Source: Cryptomeria japonica (taxonomy: Eukaryota > Streptophyta > Pinopsida > Cupressales > Cupressaceae). From it: a stretch of 64,000 nt of DNA. A model generated the notes under the pieces. It had not been told where the DNA came from. It made no database searches and was given only the letters and a program-made list of their open reading frames with translations. Of this stretch, positions 21,666 to 32,595 are shown piece after piece (the first letter of the stretch is position 1; each line of letters begins with the position of its first letter). A program made the translations under genes and the position numbers. The stretch covers positions 380,825,179 through 380,889,178 of the forward strand of contig NC_081407.1 of the NCBI RefSeq assembly GCF_030272615.1. Direction: 5' to 3'.

Positions 21666-22898
21666 TGTTAGACTTGTGTGAATATTGTTGTCATTGATGT
21701 CAAACCAGCTATCTGATTTGGACCGGACCGTGTATGTGGCTCGGATTGATCTGGATATTGGTGCAGAAGTTGTGCACAGTCAACATATGCAGTTCTCTTG
21801 TTATGGACAAATGTTGTTGTTGTGGTCAGATGTTATGATGCAGTATGGTGGAGGTAATGTGATGTATAAATCTCTGGAAGATCCTTGTTCTAGAATTTTG
21901 AGTTCTCATTGATCTCGATATCAGTTATGTGTCCCAGTATTAGCTACTTTGGTCAATGTCAGTAATATCTCTTTGAGTTTCATGTTGTGGTATCCTTGGT
22001 ATGCGTGGAGTCTATAATTTGGACATATTGCGCTTAATCTTGTAATAATGGGTCGGTATTCTTGGGTTCGGATGACCCTGCCCCATTCTAGTAATCTCGG
22101 TATATGCATTGGTGAATGAAGTATGTAAAAAGGAAGCATGTAGAAATCTTGTAGAGGTCAACATGATTGTCTTGATAACATTTTGGGCTTGGCCGACACA
22201 CTACTTTGTATTTGTATCCTCTAGTGTATATATGTACATATACATATGTAGTAGTATGAGCATGGTATAAAGGTGTCTGTGAGAAAGAGATTAAGGAAGT
22301 ACATGTGATATGCAAAAGATAGTTAGAAGCAGAGGTAGCAGTGTGCAAAGTTTGAGTTGCAGACAATGAAGACAAATAGTGTTGCAATGGTGTAGTAGTC
22401 CTTCACCAAACCTATTGCATGACAATTGTACAAAAATCTCTCACCGGATCTATTGTAGAGTTTGTGAATTGTAATCTGAGCTTAATCCTAGAATTGATCA
22501 CATGCATTTGGAGATGCAATCCTTTTTATTTCAACCTCTTTTGTTATAGTGAGCATTCCAACAATTAGTCGTGTCTTTGTATCTTTGCAGTGAGCATTTT
22601 GACAGTGAGATGCTTTTGTAATCTGGCAGTAAGCCACCAAGAAGTGAGCCATCACTATTGTAAACACCATATAACTAGTTATATTCTCCTAAGAGTTAAC
22701 ACTCTATGGTTTTTCCCATTTGGGTTTCATGTATAAAATTCAGTGTTTATCTTGTGGTTTTGTTCTCCATGTTTATTCTCCATGTGTTGTTTTATATCAG
22801 TTAAGTTTGTTTAATATTTCAGTGGAAGATTAAAGTTAGAAGAAAGTTTTAAATTTATGGGAATACTAATTTACCCCCCCTCTCAATGTTGGTTGACA
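21666..22898 (+). repeat. 5' LTR of the non-autonomous element
   Basis: Starts TGTTAGACTTGTGTGAATAT. A possible TATA-like GGTATAAAGG lies at about 22264. Ends near the C-run at 22874-22883; the last bases are uncertain because the two LTRs diverge there. Confidence 0.7.
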
Positions 22899-23885
22899 AT
22901 TAGAAGAAAGCTGGAGAATTAGATGATGAATCTAATTTGCTGAATTGGTTGACAATTTGGTTGATTTCAGTCGAGTTAGATAGAATTGAAAGCATTCTAT
23001 TAAAGCATTTGATCCAGAACAACGCAAGCCTTGAAGATATCAGCAATTTGCTTTTGAAATCCTTGAAAGAAGTTCTAAAAGAGATTCTCTAAGTAGTCAG
23101 TTGAGGAAAAAGGTTTGGATATGCAAAATTTGTTGAATGAATGTGTTTATGCACAAAAGATCTTATCAACATGTATTGAGGAATTGAGGCACTATATCCG
23201 CAGTGCTAGCAGAGTCTATAGGTATTGTATCTCTTGGTTGACAACTGCAGTGAAGCACAAAAGCAAGATTCATGCTATTAAGGATGAGTAACAAATCTAG
23301 GCAAATCTTTTAATTTTCTGAATGATAAGGATGGTGAGCAGAGGAAAAGAATTAACTCTCTTCAAGATGAGCTCCTATTGCTACAAAGGTAGAAAGAAGA
23401 CTTTTTGTAAACATGTTTTGGAAGGTAAAGGAGATTGTTGAGGATAATTTGAAGCATTTTTTAGCGTTGCTTAGGAATGCAGTTGAGTATGAGCAAAACC
23501 CATCTACTCCAGATAGTTTTTTCTCATGCAACCGATCTGTTGGTGGAGTGTGAAAGTATTTCAGTTAGCATTAAACTAGCCATACATTCTTGGGAATTTC
23601 TTCTTTCTGATATGAAGGATAATACAAGTTTATCTTTCTGAAAAAGAGTAGCTGAAGGTTCTTGTGTGATATTCAAGTTTTGACATTTTTCTAGTTGTAT
23701 ATATTATGTCCTTTTTTTCCTTTTTTTCCTTTTCTTTCTTTCATCAAAAGGAATCCTTTGTCCTTGATGTCAAAAGGCGAAGAAAGGAATGTGGTTTCTT
23801 GGATTTGAGGAGTTGCAAGAGTAAGGGGGAGTTGTACGTAGTTAAGCTTTGGATATGTTTTGCCATCAATGACAAAGGGGTAGAT

Positions 23886-25010
23886 TGTTAGACTTTTTTG
23901 AATATTGTTGTCATTGATGTCAAACTAGCTATCCAGTTTGGACCAGACAATGTATGTGGCCCAGATTGATCCAAATATTGGTCTGGATGTTGTACGCAGT
24001 TGGTATGTGTAGTTCTTTTGTTATGGACAAAAGTTGTTGTGGTCAGACATTATGATGTAGTATGATGGAGGTAATGTGATGTGGAAATATTTGGAAGATC
24101 CTTGTTCCAAAATTTTGAGTTCATTTTGAGTTCTCATTGATCCTGGTATCAGTTATGTGTCTTAGTATTAGCTGCTTTGGTTAATGAAAGTAATATCTCT
24201 TTGAATTTTGTGTTGCGGTATCCTTGGTATGCGTGGAGTCTATTATTTGGAGATATTGTGCTCAATCTTGTAATAATGGCTTTGTATTCTTGGGTCCGGA
24301 TGACCTTTCCCCATTTCGGTAATCTTGGTATATGCATTGGCCAATGAAGTATGTGAAAAGGAAGTATGCAGAAATCTTGTAGAGGCCAACATTAGTGTCC
24401 TGATAATGTGTTGGGATTGGCCAACACATTATTTTATATTTGTGTCCCTTGGTTTATGTATATACATATACATATGTAGGAGTATGAGCATGGTATGAAC
24501 ATGTGTGTGAGAAAGAGATTGAGTAAGTACATGTGACATGTGAAATAGAGTTAGCATCGAAGGAAGCATTGTGCAAAGTGTGAGTTACAGACAACAAAGA
24601 TATAGTGTTGCAATAGTCCTTCACCGGACCTGTTGTAGGACAGTTGTACAGAGATCTCTAACCAGATCTATTGTAGAGTTTGTGAATTGTAATCTGAGCT
24701 TAATCCTAGAACTAATCACATGCATTTGGAGATGCAATCCTTTTCAGTTCAACCTTTTCTGTTGTAGTGATCATTCTGGCAGTTAGCCATGTCTTTTTAT
24801 CTTTGTAGTGAGCAGTCCAATAGTGAGTCACTTTTGTAATCTGACAGTAAGCCACCCGACAGGGGTTGTTTTCTCCATGTTTATTCTACATTTGTTGTTT
24901 TATATCAGTTAAGTTTGTTTGATATTTTAGTGGAAGATTAAAGTTAGAAGAAAGTTTTAAATTAGCGGGAATACTGATTCACCCCCCCTCTTAGTATTCA
25001 AGTGCTTTCA
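23886..25010 (+). repeat. 3' LTR of the non-autonomous element
   Basis: Homologous to 21666-22898 along its length, and preceded by a polypurine tract at about 23871-23880. The right end is taken at TTTCA near 25010 by the CA rule, with no matching 5-bp target repeat confirmed. Confidence 0.7.
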
Positions 25011-25610
25011 ACCTAATCATCAAACTATGTAGTAGTAGTTTAAACTTGACATTAAATGCATTCATTCTAATGGAATCTACAAACATTCACTACATCAATC
25101 ATTAGGTGTTATATAATAAATTGAGGGTTTAGGGTTTGTAATTTTAGTTTGAGGTCGAAAATTAGGGTTTAGCCTAAAATAATTTAGGCTAAAAACATCA
25201 ACTAAAATTTAAATGTAGTTAACTCCAAGTGAACTACCATCCACTTGAGTTAAAAGTTTTAACTCGCATAGATTAGGATTTTTATGGGGATTAGAGTTTA
25301 TCTTCCAATTCCCTGATATGCTTGGTCTTACAAAATGTCTTGATGTAGATCACAATTAAGAGTTTTTTTTTGTGAAGATATTCCAATGGATCCCAATTTT
25401 TATTTCATCCCATGATCCCACACGAGGTTATAAATCAATAATTGAATGATGTCTTTAACTAATATTTAAAAATTCAATTCAATATAATATTGAGTTTAAG
25501 GAATTAAAAATATTTATAAATTTTATGATTTTATAAATGTATAACATAGTCATAATCATATTCCATGACAAATTTAAACCAAATCAAATGATTTTAGGTA
25601 CAAGAGAGTA
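25011..25610. other. Spacer, no gene seen
   Basis: AT-rich sequence between the LTR element and the 3' end of recognisable gypsy coding sequence. Confidence 0.5.
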
Positions 25611-25619
25611 ACCCAAGCC

Positions 25620-28600
25620 CATGTTATGCTTGTAAGAGATTGGAGAGATGGGTACTTTTCTTCCTTTCTCTTGTGGTCCAAGACCATGTCCTTTGTAACC
25701 CATCTTGTCTATCATAACAGATGCCTTTGGATACATTTGTTTAGGTATGTTTGTTGGTGCCTCATCTTCTTATCGGTATATCCAAGAAGTAACATTAGTT
25801 TCCAAGCTCTCTTCTTCAAGTGGACACCATTGCTGAAAGGTAGTTTTCTTGTGGTTCTTGATTTCCTTCGGCTTTCCATATGACTTAGGAGAGGGTGGGA
25901 GTTGACCCACATAGAGAAAATTTTGAAGGGTATACTCTCCATAGCCATTATCAATGAGCTTGACCTTGATCTTAGGTTGGGATGAAGTGGATGCGACATT
26001 GGATGGGTTGGCTAGAGGAGGTAGGAAGGTTGAGTTGAGTGGGAAATGGTAGGGATGCTTCCCTTTGAGAAGTTTGCAATATTGGAAGGGTTGCAGATCA
26101 AAGGGGATGGTATTCTCCCTACCATTGTAAGGGAATTTAAGGAATTGGTGATAGGTTGATGGAATAACTTAAATTGAGTGAATCCACAAATGACCAAGGA
26201 GAATATTTTATGGGAGATCAAGGTCCAAGACTCAACATGTAGTTTCCACCGTTGTAGGGACCACTTGAATAGGTAGAGTTATGGTGCCTTTGGGAACCCT
26301 TTCTGCATCATCATAGGCTTTAATTGTGATCTTTCCAGATGTGTCAACCAAATCATCAGAGATTTGCAGTTGTTTAATCAACTTGTATGTACAAAGGTTT
26401 AAGCCAGATCTGTCGTCTATGAGGACTCTCTTGATTTTATGCTTTTGTACAATAGCCTCATTATGGAGGGGTTTATTGTGGGATGGATCATTGGATGGTG
26501 CATCCTTGGATGTGAAAACAAGGTGATGTTGTGCAGTAAAGTTTTGTAAGGGCTTGGAATTGGACGACATTAATATTATCCAGGACACAAGACTCTAGAA
26601 GAGCTTGCTCAAGGATCTCTTTATGGATGGGTGATGTCTTAAGGAGTTCTAGGATAGAGATATGTGCAAGAGTCTTTCCAAGGTGATCCAGGATATAGTA
26701 GTGATGGGTGGATGACATGGGGGGTTGTGGAGGAGCTCCTTGAATGACACTCTCCCTCTTCCAGGTGGTAACATTACAGTCATTCTGAGGATAGGAGGTG
26801 GAAGGTGCGACACCTTGAATGACTTTTTTTTATTGAGAGGATCAATTTGATGATTGCATAGGAGGGACACCTTGGATGGTAACCCTGTGTCTATGAGGAG
26901 CAGAGGGGAGATCGACTGCTTGGATTGTGATAGTGTTGACATGGGTATCGATAGGTTCTATGCGACCTACCAAGGAGTCAAAGTCAGAGACGTAATTGGT
27001 ATAGTCATAATGAACTTCATGAGATGACGAGGCTTTCTCGTTACCATGCTTAGGAAAGCATTCCTGGTATATTTTGAGTTTATCATTTGAATTACTAGGC
27101 TTAGCAGTTGCAACCTCAATGTCACCCTTGTCAATTAGGTCCTTGATGTAGTTTTTTAGTTTCATACACGTGCGTGTATCATGACCATTAACACGATGGT
27201 AGTCATAATATTCATTCTTATTATACCATTGAGGTTTGGATTGATTTGCATCAAATGGGTGTGTTATGGGGAAGACAACTATGCCAGCCTTGACAAGTTT
27301 TTGGAAGATGACTTCAATGGGTTCAATGAGTGGGGTATACTCACGCTGGCACTGATTGTTGGAGTGAGGAGGTCAACCTTGGATGGAGACATTATTTTGA
27401 GGTTGAGATTGATTGTGGGGGTTGGATTGAGTTTTCAATAGATTGTTGGTGGTGGTGGGTTTGGAAGGGACATTTACAGTATGAACACGCTTGGTATTAG
27501 TGACTCCATTATTGACAAAAAATTTGTTTTTAGACCAATACTTAGGTTTGTCATTATATGAGGAGGAAACTCAATTAGATTTTTGATAATGTTTTAATGT
27601 TACTTTCTCTAGGAGGACATGCTCTAAGGCTAAGCCTTTCTTAGTGATTTGTTCAAAGGTGTCCAAGCATTGACAAGTCAAGGGTTTAGACAGTTCTAGT
27701 ACCAAGTTGCGTTGGAATAACTCAATTTAATATGACTCTGGTATATCCCAAGTAAACTTCTTGATAAGATGCCACCACCTTTGAAGGAAGTTGGTGAAGG
27801 TTTCTTCGGGCCTTTACTTTCTATTGCATAAGTTCATCATATAGGCATCATTATCAATATTGTAGGCATAATGGGATACAAACATCTCTACTAGGTCTGG
27901 AATGGACTTGATGGAGCCATGGGGTAAGGTGAAAAACCAAGATAGGGAATCACCACTAATACTTTTAGGGAAAAGTCTTCTAAGGTAGACATCACTATAG
28001 GAGACCTCTTGATAAAGGATGAAAAATTCTCGGACATGGTCTCTAAGGTCACCTTTACCTTTGTATTTCTCAAACTTGGGTATTTCAAAACTAGGAGGGT
28101 AAGGTGCAACTGAAATAGAAAGGTCATATGGACAAGGAAAGATTTATTGGAAGGTATAGGTCTTTTATTTGTCCCATCTTTGAAATTTTTGATAAGGTCC
28201 TTCATGTCCTGAATTTGTTTCAAAAGGTCGGATTGTTGATTGCGGACATTAGAGATATAATGACCCATGTTAGACCCTGGGATTTGGTTGGACATGGAAA
28301 AGATACTGCCACCACAACCAATATATTGATAAGAAGAATCTAGAGGCTGTGAAGTGTTTTGAGGGCGTGACTCACGAATGGTGCTAGTGGGAGGTAAGCT
28401 AGTGTTGATTTAATAGGTTGAGTTGTGAGGAGGTATGGATGAACTTGGAGGATTAGAGATGTTTGGTGGGATATATATCGAAGGTACAATGGTTGTGGGT
28501 GTGGATGTCGCAAGTGGTGGATGAAGAATGGGATCAAGGATAGATTTGTCTATGAGTTCACCTTCTGGTGGCTTGTCAATGATAGAGCGGTCAAAATCAG

Positions 28601-28860
28601 GGGGGCAACACATGCCCCTTGGGTGATAAGCTGAGCCACAAGATTATTGGGATTGTGTTTGAAAAATATTTCCATCATTTCTTGATTATAAGGGTTTTTT
28701 ATGAAGGATTGCACACACTGGGAAAGATCAGGTTGGTCAATGAGTTGGTCCTCTTTTCGTTGTGGATCTTGATTAAAGGGGTGACTAGTCTTAGGCATTT
28801 CATTACCCTCAGTGACCATCTTCACTTTTTGTGAGTGAGTCAAGACCATACATGGGTAAC
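25620..28860 (-). mobile_element. Decayed Ty3/gypsy gag-protease region
   Basis: Transcribed leftward. The gag start is near 28849 (MVLTHSQKVKMVTEGNEMPK). The capsid-like Retrotrans_gag region is about 28100-27640 (phrases such as FFTLPHGSI and VEMFVSHYAYN). A nucleocapsid-like segment follows near 27190-27110 (HRVNGHDTRTCMKLKNYIKD), where LKNYIKDLID is typical of plant gypsy gag. The retropepsin is at about 26430-26160: VLIDDRSGLNLC at the active-site position and NILLGH near its end. At least two frameshifts and several stops break the frame. No reverse transcriptase, RNase H or integrase is visible to the left, so the copy is 3'-truncated. Confidence 0.8.
26160..26588 (-). pseudogene. Gypsy retropepsin remnant
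   Basis: The minus strand encodes VLIDDRSGLNLCTYKLIKQL, the region of the aspartic protease active site (usually D-T/D-G-S; here DDRS). It continues through GTITLPIQVV, then after a TGA to VLDLDLP and, after a TAA, NILLGHLWIHSI, the C-terminal ILLGRPWIH-type motif. The stops and the altered active site show it is inactive. Confidence 0.75.
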
Positions 28861-30371
28861 CTTAAAGATGAAAGTGACAAAAAGGAATTTGGAAGTAATT
28901 TGGATTTGATGAATAAGAGTGATGAAAGGACTTAACAAGATTTGGATTTGATTTGATTTGAATCAGATTGAAATTGATTTGGATGGTCCTCAGATTAGAA
29001 CAAGGTTGATTTTATTAAGATGACACCTTAGCCCTTGGATTAGGACTTAGATGGGGATTGACGATGTTGACAAAAAAGCAAGGTGAAAACCAAGCTAGGA
29101 AGAATCTAGACCTTTGGATTAGGTACAATTGATCAAACCTTCTTCTACTTAGGATAGACTTACATTCCTAATAAAAATAGGGCAAAAGGATTAGGGTTTT
29201 GATCAACCCAGATGATTTAGGCAAAATTTCTTGAGGGAGATTCTTTCCTGAGCACAAAATCCAATTGATGATTGATTAAAGATAAAGATCTAAATAACAC
29301 TTTCACAAAGTATTAATCTTAGAATGAGATTGATTGATTGATTAGATGATTTGATTGAAGGTTGGATGATTGATTGATTGGATTGATTAAGCTTGATGAT
29401 TGATTTATGTTAAGTCCTTAGAAAGGATGGCGATGATTATGGAAGAAAAGGAGATTGATTGAAGAAAAGAAATATGAGAAGAAGGGAGGCTACCTTAGAT
29501 GGACTAGTGACTCAATAATTGCTTTGAGGATGAGGTAAGCTGGACAAAGGGATGCAACCACTTCTATTAATGCCTTGAGATAAACCTAATCTTTGATGAA
29601 AAGCATGGGTTCTCAAAGGTTTCTCATCAAAATCTGCCATAACCATGAAGGTAATCATGAAAATGATGCAAAAAGGTTCTATGCTTCAGCAAGAGTTTGC
29701 GATTGATGTACAAAAATTTACGATGTTTGAGGAGTTGTTTGTAGCTAGGCTTCTTCTTCTTGACTTGGCAGTAAATGGACTTCTTGGGGTGTTTAAGGGA
29801 TTTGGTCTTATGGTGCATGAAATGAAACTAATTGCAAACTTGAATGGGGTGGGGACGTTGAAACAATGAGGCAAAGATGTCGAAGGATAGTTTTGAAAGG
29901 GCAGAGACACCGAAGGATAGTTTGACAATTTTAAGTGTTTTTTTTTGGATGAAGTTCAATCAAACTTGGTCAAATTTGGAAAATGTTTAGTCTTTTCTAC
30001 TCTTGGAAACAAAAAATCAGAGAATTAAGACACATTGTCCAATGACAACAATTTATAATAAGTGTGAAAGTGATCGGGAGCTTAGATTAGCCCAATGACA
30101 AAGTGAAAATGAAGACACATCAAACATACATCCTAGCTTGAAAAATGCAAACCATTAGATGGGCCTCTCACACAAAGAGATACCTATAACAAGTGGACAT
30201 ATAGAGATTCTGGTAGCACTAGATCTCCTCCACGACACTCACTTCTTGGGCATACCAAATTCTCTTACCCTGAAGATCCGAAGATCTTTTAACCAAGCGA
30301 TTCTTGTCTCATCTTGAGTGGGTACATGAGAGGTAACTTCGGGGTACGATACGCACTCCCTGCGCCACTAA
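28861..30371 (-). other. Leader region of the gypsy element, with GATT-rich low complexity
   Basis: Between the gag start and the putative 5' LTR (minus strand). No coding sequence recognised. A GATT-type low-complexity tract occupies about 29320-29410. At 30355-30371 the minus strand reads AAAATCCTACA, then TTAG and TGGCGCAGGGAGTG, which could be the LTR end followed by a primer-binding site. That assignment is tentative. Confidence 0.4.
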
Positions 30372-31160
30372 TGTAGGATTTTGGCTTACTAAAACAAGGT
30401 TCTTAGTACGAGACTCTCTTTCAGGCACCCATATATGATCTCTCCCATGGGAGGCTTTCTTCCTATAGAACACAAGTACCGGGGAGGTCAGCGTAGGTAG
30501 GAAATTGGTACCCGTCGTGAATACTTTCGTTGCACATGTTTTATATAGAGGCTGAGAGGTGACTTGGCTAAAAGTCCATTATCGCTTGGGTATATCCTCA
30601 CTAGCCTTATGGGCTTCTCGAGGGGATATACCCTCTACCTAAAAAATGAAAATTTGAGCATCGCTAACACTTTTCTCATGCACCCAACATCACAAAGATC
30701 ATGGGGAGAGGATAGTGTGTGTTAGCTATGGGACCACTCTACACATGTGCAAGTGCACAAAAACAAGATAGACAATGATTCTTTTTAGTCTCAAAGTCCC
30801 ATAAATATATGTTGTCTAATCTAAAATAAAAGAAAAATAAACTAAATCTAGTGGAAAAATATTTGTCTTTGGCAAGCGTGCTACAAAAAACTAGTTAGTA
30901 GTTTGATAAAAGTGGTTTTGGACACACGAGAATTCCTGCAAAACTCAAAATTTGATCAATATCCAAAAATTCTAACTACCCTGGTGCAGACGTCGAATGT
31001 CTACGCAGATGCCAAATGTCTGCACAGGTGCCGAAACACATTCTTTAGGAAACAGTTAATGCAAAAAGTTTGAAATTCAAATTTTTAAACATAGGCGTGG
31101 GAAAAATGGTTCAACAGAGATGTCATTACATAACGCATACACTAAATGTCTACGCATATG
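30372..31160 (-). mobile_element. Putative 5' LTR of the gypsy element (outer end not resolved)
   Basis: On the + strand it starts TGTAGGATTTTGGCTTACTA, so on the minus strand it ends in CA next to a TGGCGC primer-site candidate. A TATA box on the minus strand (CTATATAAAAC at about 30541-30551) is well placed for U3/R. Inverted arms GTGCAGAC/GTCTGCAC lie near 30982-31026. I could not find the outer terminus or a target duplication. 31160 is only where the character of the sequence changes. Confidence 0.45.
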
Positions 31161-31427
31161 CCGAAGCGCTAATTCCCAAAAAAATCCTAATTAGCCTAAA
31201 AATATAAACTACTGTTGAAAATCATGTTATCCTCATTTTCGTTTTTCATTGAAATAGGACAACCCCTATGAATTTTTCATAATTCGCCCTCTTTTCCTTC
31301 ATAGTCAAGAAAGTGAGACATTTTGGCCATCTCACTTGTCATCGAATATGTGTTATTTGGTGTTGGAATTACCTCATTAAGTTAAAATTTTAAAATTTAA
31401 ACTTAAAATGTGAACTTCCCTATTTTG

Positions 31428-31604
31428 ATGCGAAATCGGGTTTAAAATCTGATTTTGCATTCCTTTTGGTTGTTTAGTGTAAAATCATATTCTAAGTCCA
31501 ACTCTACACTTAGTAATCGATTTGAGTGTAAATCAGACCTATAGGTCCAATTTGCACCTTTTTGGTCATTTGAATGCATATCGAACCCATAAGTCCGATT
31601 TGCA
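31428..31604. repeat. Array 1 of about 32-bp palindromes, 49-bp period
   Basis: Four imperfect palindromes of 30-38 bp at 31428-31460, 31475-31512, 31526-31557 and 31575-31604. Starts are about 49 bp apart. The clearest is 31526-31557, with core GACCTATAGGTC and outer GTGTAAAT/ATTTGCAC. The second is weak. All are variants of one theme, GTGCAAATC..GATTTGCAC. No coding sequence. Confidence 0.8.
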
Positions 31605-31868
31605 CTTTTAATATGCATGATTTTGTAATTAGTGATTTAGAGTTTGTTTTAAGTTGTGTTTCTTCACCCATTTATTTTCTAATTTGGCCTTAATCTTCTC
31701 ATTATTGCTTTCTTGGTGGATTGGGGAGCTTGATTTCTCATGTTTCTTTCTTTATTCATGGTATGTTAGTTTTTGTGTGAAATCGAATTTGAAACCCGAT
31801 ACATATCAAACCCAGTTTCATGATTCATGATGTGTATAACGGTAAGTGACCGGACTGTATGTCTGTCA

Positions 31869-32007
31869 CACACCATGATACATTTCATGGTGTGGGGTGG
31901 GCATCCCTGTCATTTGGTTTTTTTTTTCCCCTTGTTTTATTGCTTATTGTAGTGATAGTTGGGTGGGGATATTACCCTGACCCACACCATAGTCAATGAC
32001 TATGGTG
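31869..32007. repeat. Two unrelated perfect palindromes between the arrays
   Basis: 31869-31894 has 10-bp perfect arms CACACCATGA/TCATGGTGTG with a 6-base loop. 31985-32007 has 11-bp perfect arms CACCATAGTCA/TGACTATGGTG with a single-base spacer, and further imperfect pairing extends outward (about 31966-32028). They share CACCAT at the arm start but differ from the flanking arrays. Confidence 0.85.
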
Positions 32008-32164
32008 GTGATTGGGGTCATATCCCTAACCACCTCTTTTTACTTCCTTTCTCCGCAGACATGGTGGGAGGCTTTGTACCCCCGACACCCACCACTCTGC
32101 ACAATGATGGTGGTCAATGTTACAAATCCAACCACCATATGTTTTATCCAGTGCTTTTATTAAA

Positions 32165-32595
32165 GTGTCATGCGGGGTTTAAACCCCACCCGACACTAGT
32201 TTTGATTGTCCTTCCTTTTAAAAGTGTTGAGTGGGGTTTAAACCTCGCCCGACAACTTTTTGGCTTGTATTTGTTTGTTGAGTGTCGGTCGAGGTTTAAA
32301 CCCCGCCCGACACCCCCTTTGGAATTTCCTTTGTTACAAAGTGCAAATCAGAGTTATAACTATGATATGCACTTTTCTCATTTTGGTTTTATAGTGTATA
32401 TCAGAGTTACAACTCCGATTTGCACTATTATATGAGTTCTTCTACAATGCATTTCAGAGTTATAACTCCAATATACATTATCTTTTTTATATTGCTTTTT
32501 ATATCAAATGCAAATCAAACTTATAAGTCCAATATGCATTTGGTCCTGATTTCACTTGTTTAAGTGCAAATTAGACTTATAAGTCTGATTTGCAC
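32165..32595. repeat. Array 2 of eight 32-bp palindromes, about 57-bp period
   Basis: Palindromes at 32165-32196, 32224-32255, 32282-32313, 32341-32372, 32394-32425, 32447-32479, 32506-32541 and 32564-32595, with T-rich spacers of about 21-28 bp. The first three share the centre GGTTTAAACC (GGGGTTTAAACCCC in the first) with outer GTGTC/GACAC. The next three share GAGTTATAACTC or a near variant. The last two share ACTTATAAGT, with outer GTGCAAAT/ATTTGCAC. The final copy has 16-bp arms with one mismatch. A separate hairpin (ACAAATTGAT/ATCAATTTGT) is at 32611-32639. The array ends about 140 bp before the start codon of the long frame at 32737. Confidence 0.9.

Larger units (their letters stand above)
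21666..25010 (+). mobile_element. Non-autonomous LTR retrotransposon with two LTRs and no pol
   Basis: Two copies of one long sequence in the same orientation, starting TGTTAGACTT at 21666 and 23886. Both continue with GAATATTGTTGTCATTGATG and end in a C-run (ACCCCCC...CTCT) near 22890 and 24990. Just before the second copy is a polypurine tract, GACAAAGGGG. These are LTR hallmarks of a + strand element. The internal 1.0 kb (about 22900-23885) shows no protease, integrase or reverse transcriptase, only broken frames with possible coiled-coil character. It would have needed trans-acting enzymes. The LTRs have drifted, so the insertion is not recent. Exact 3' ends are uncertain. Confidence 0.8.

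Noticed and set aside
31428-32595. CRISPR-like array (repeats of about 32 bp, spacers of about 25 bp)
   Set aside because: The repeats are imperfect palindromes that change along the array, the spacers are T-rich, there are no cas genes, and the surrounding DNA is plant nuclear with introns and retrotransposons.
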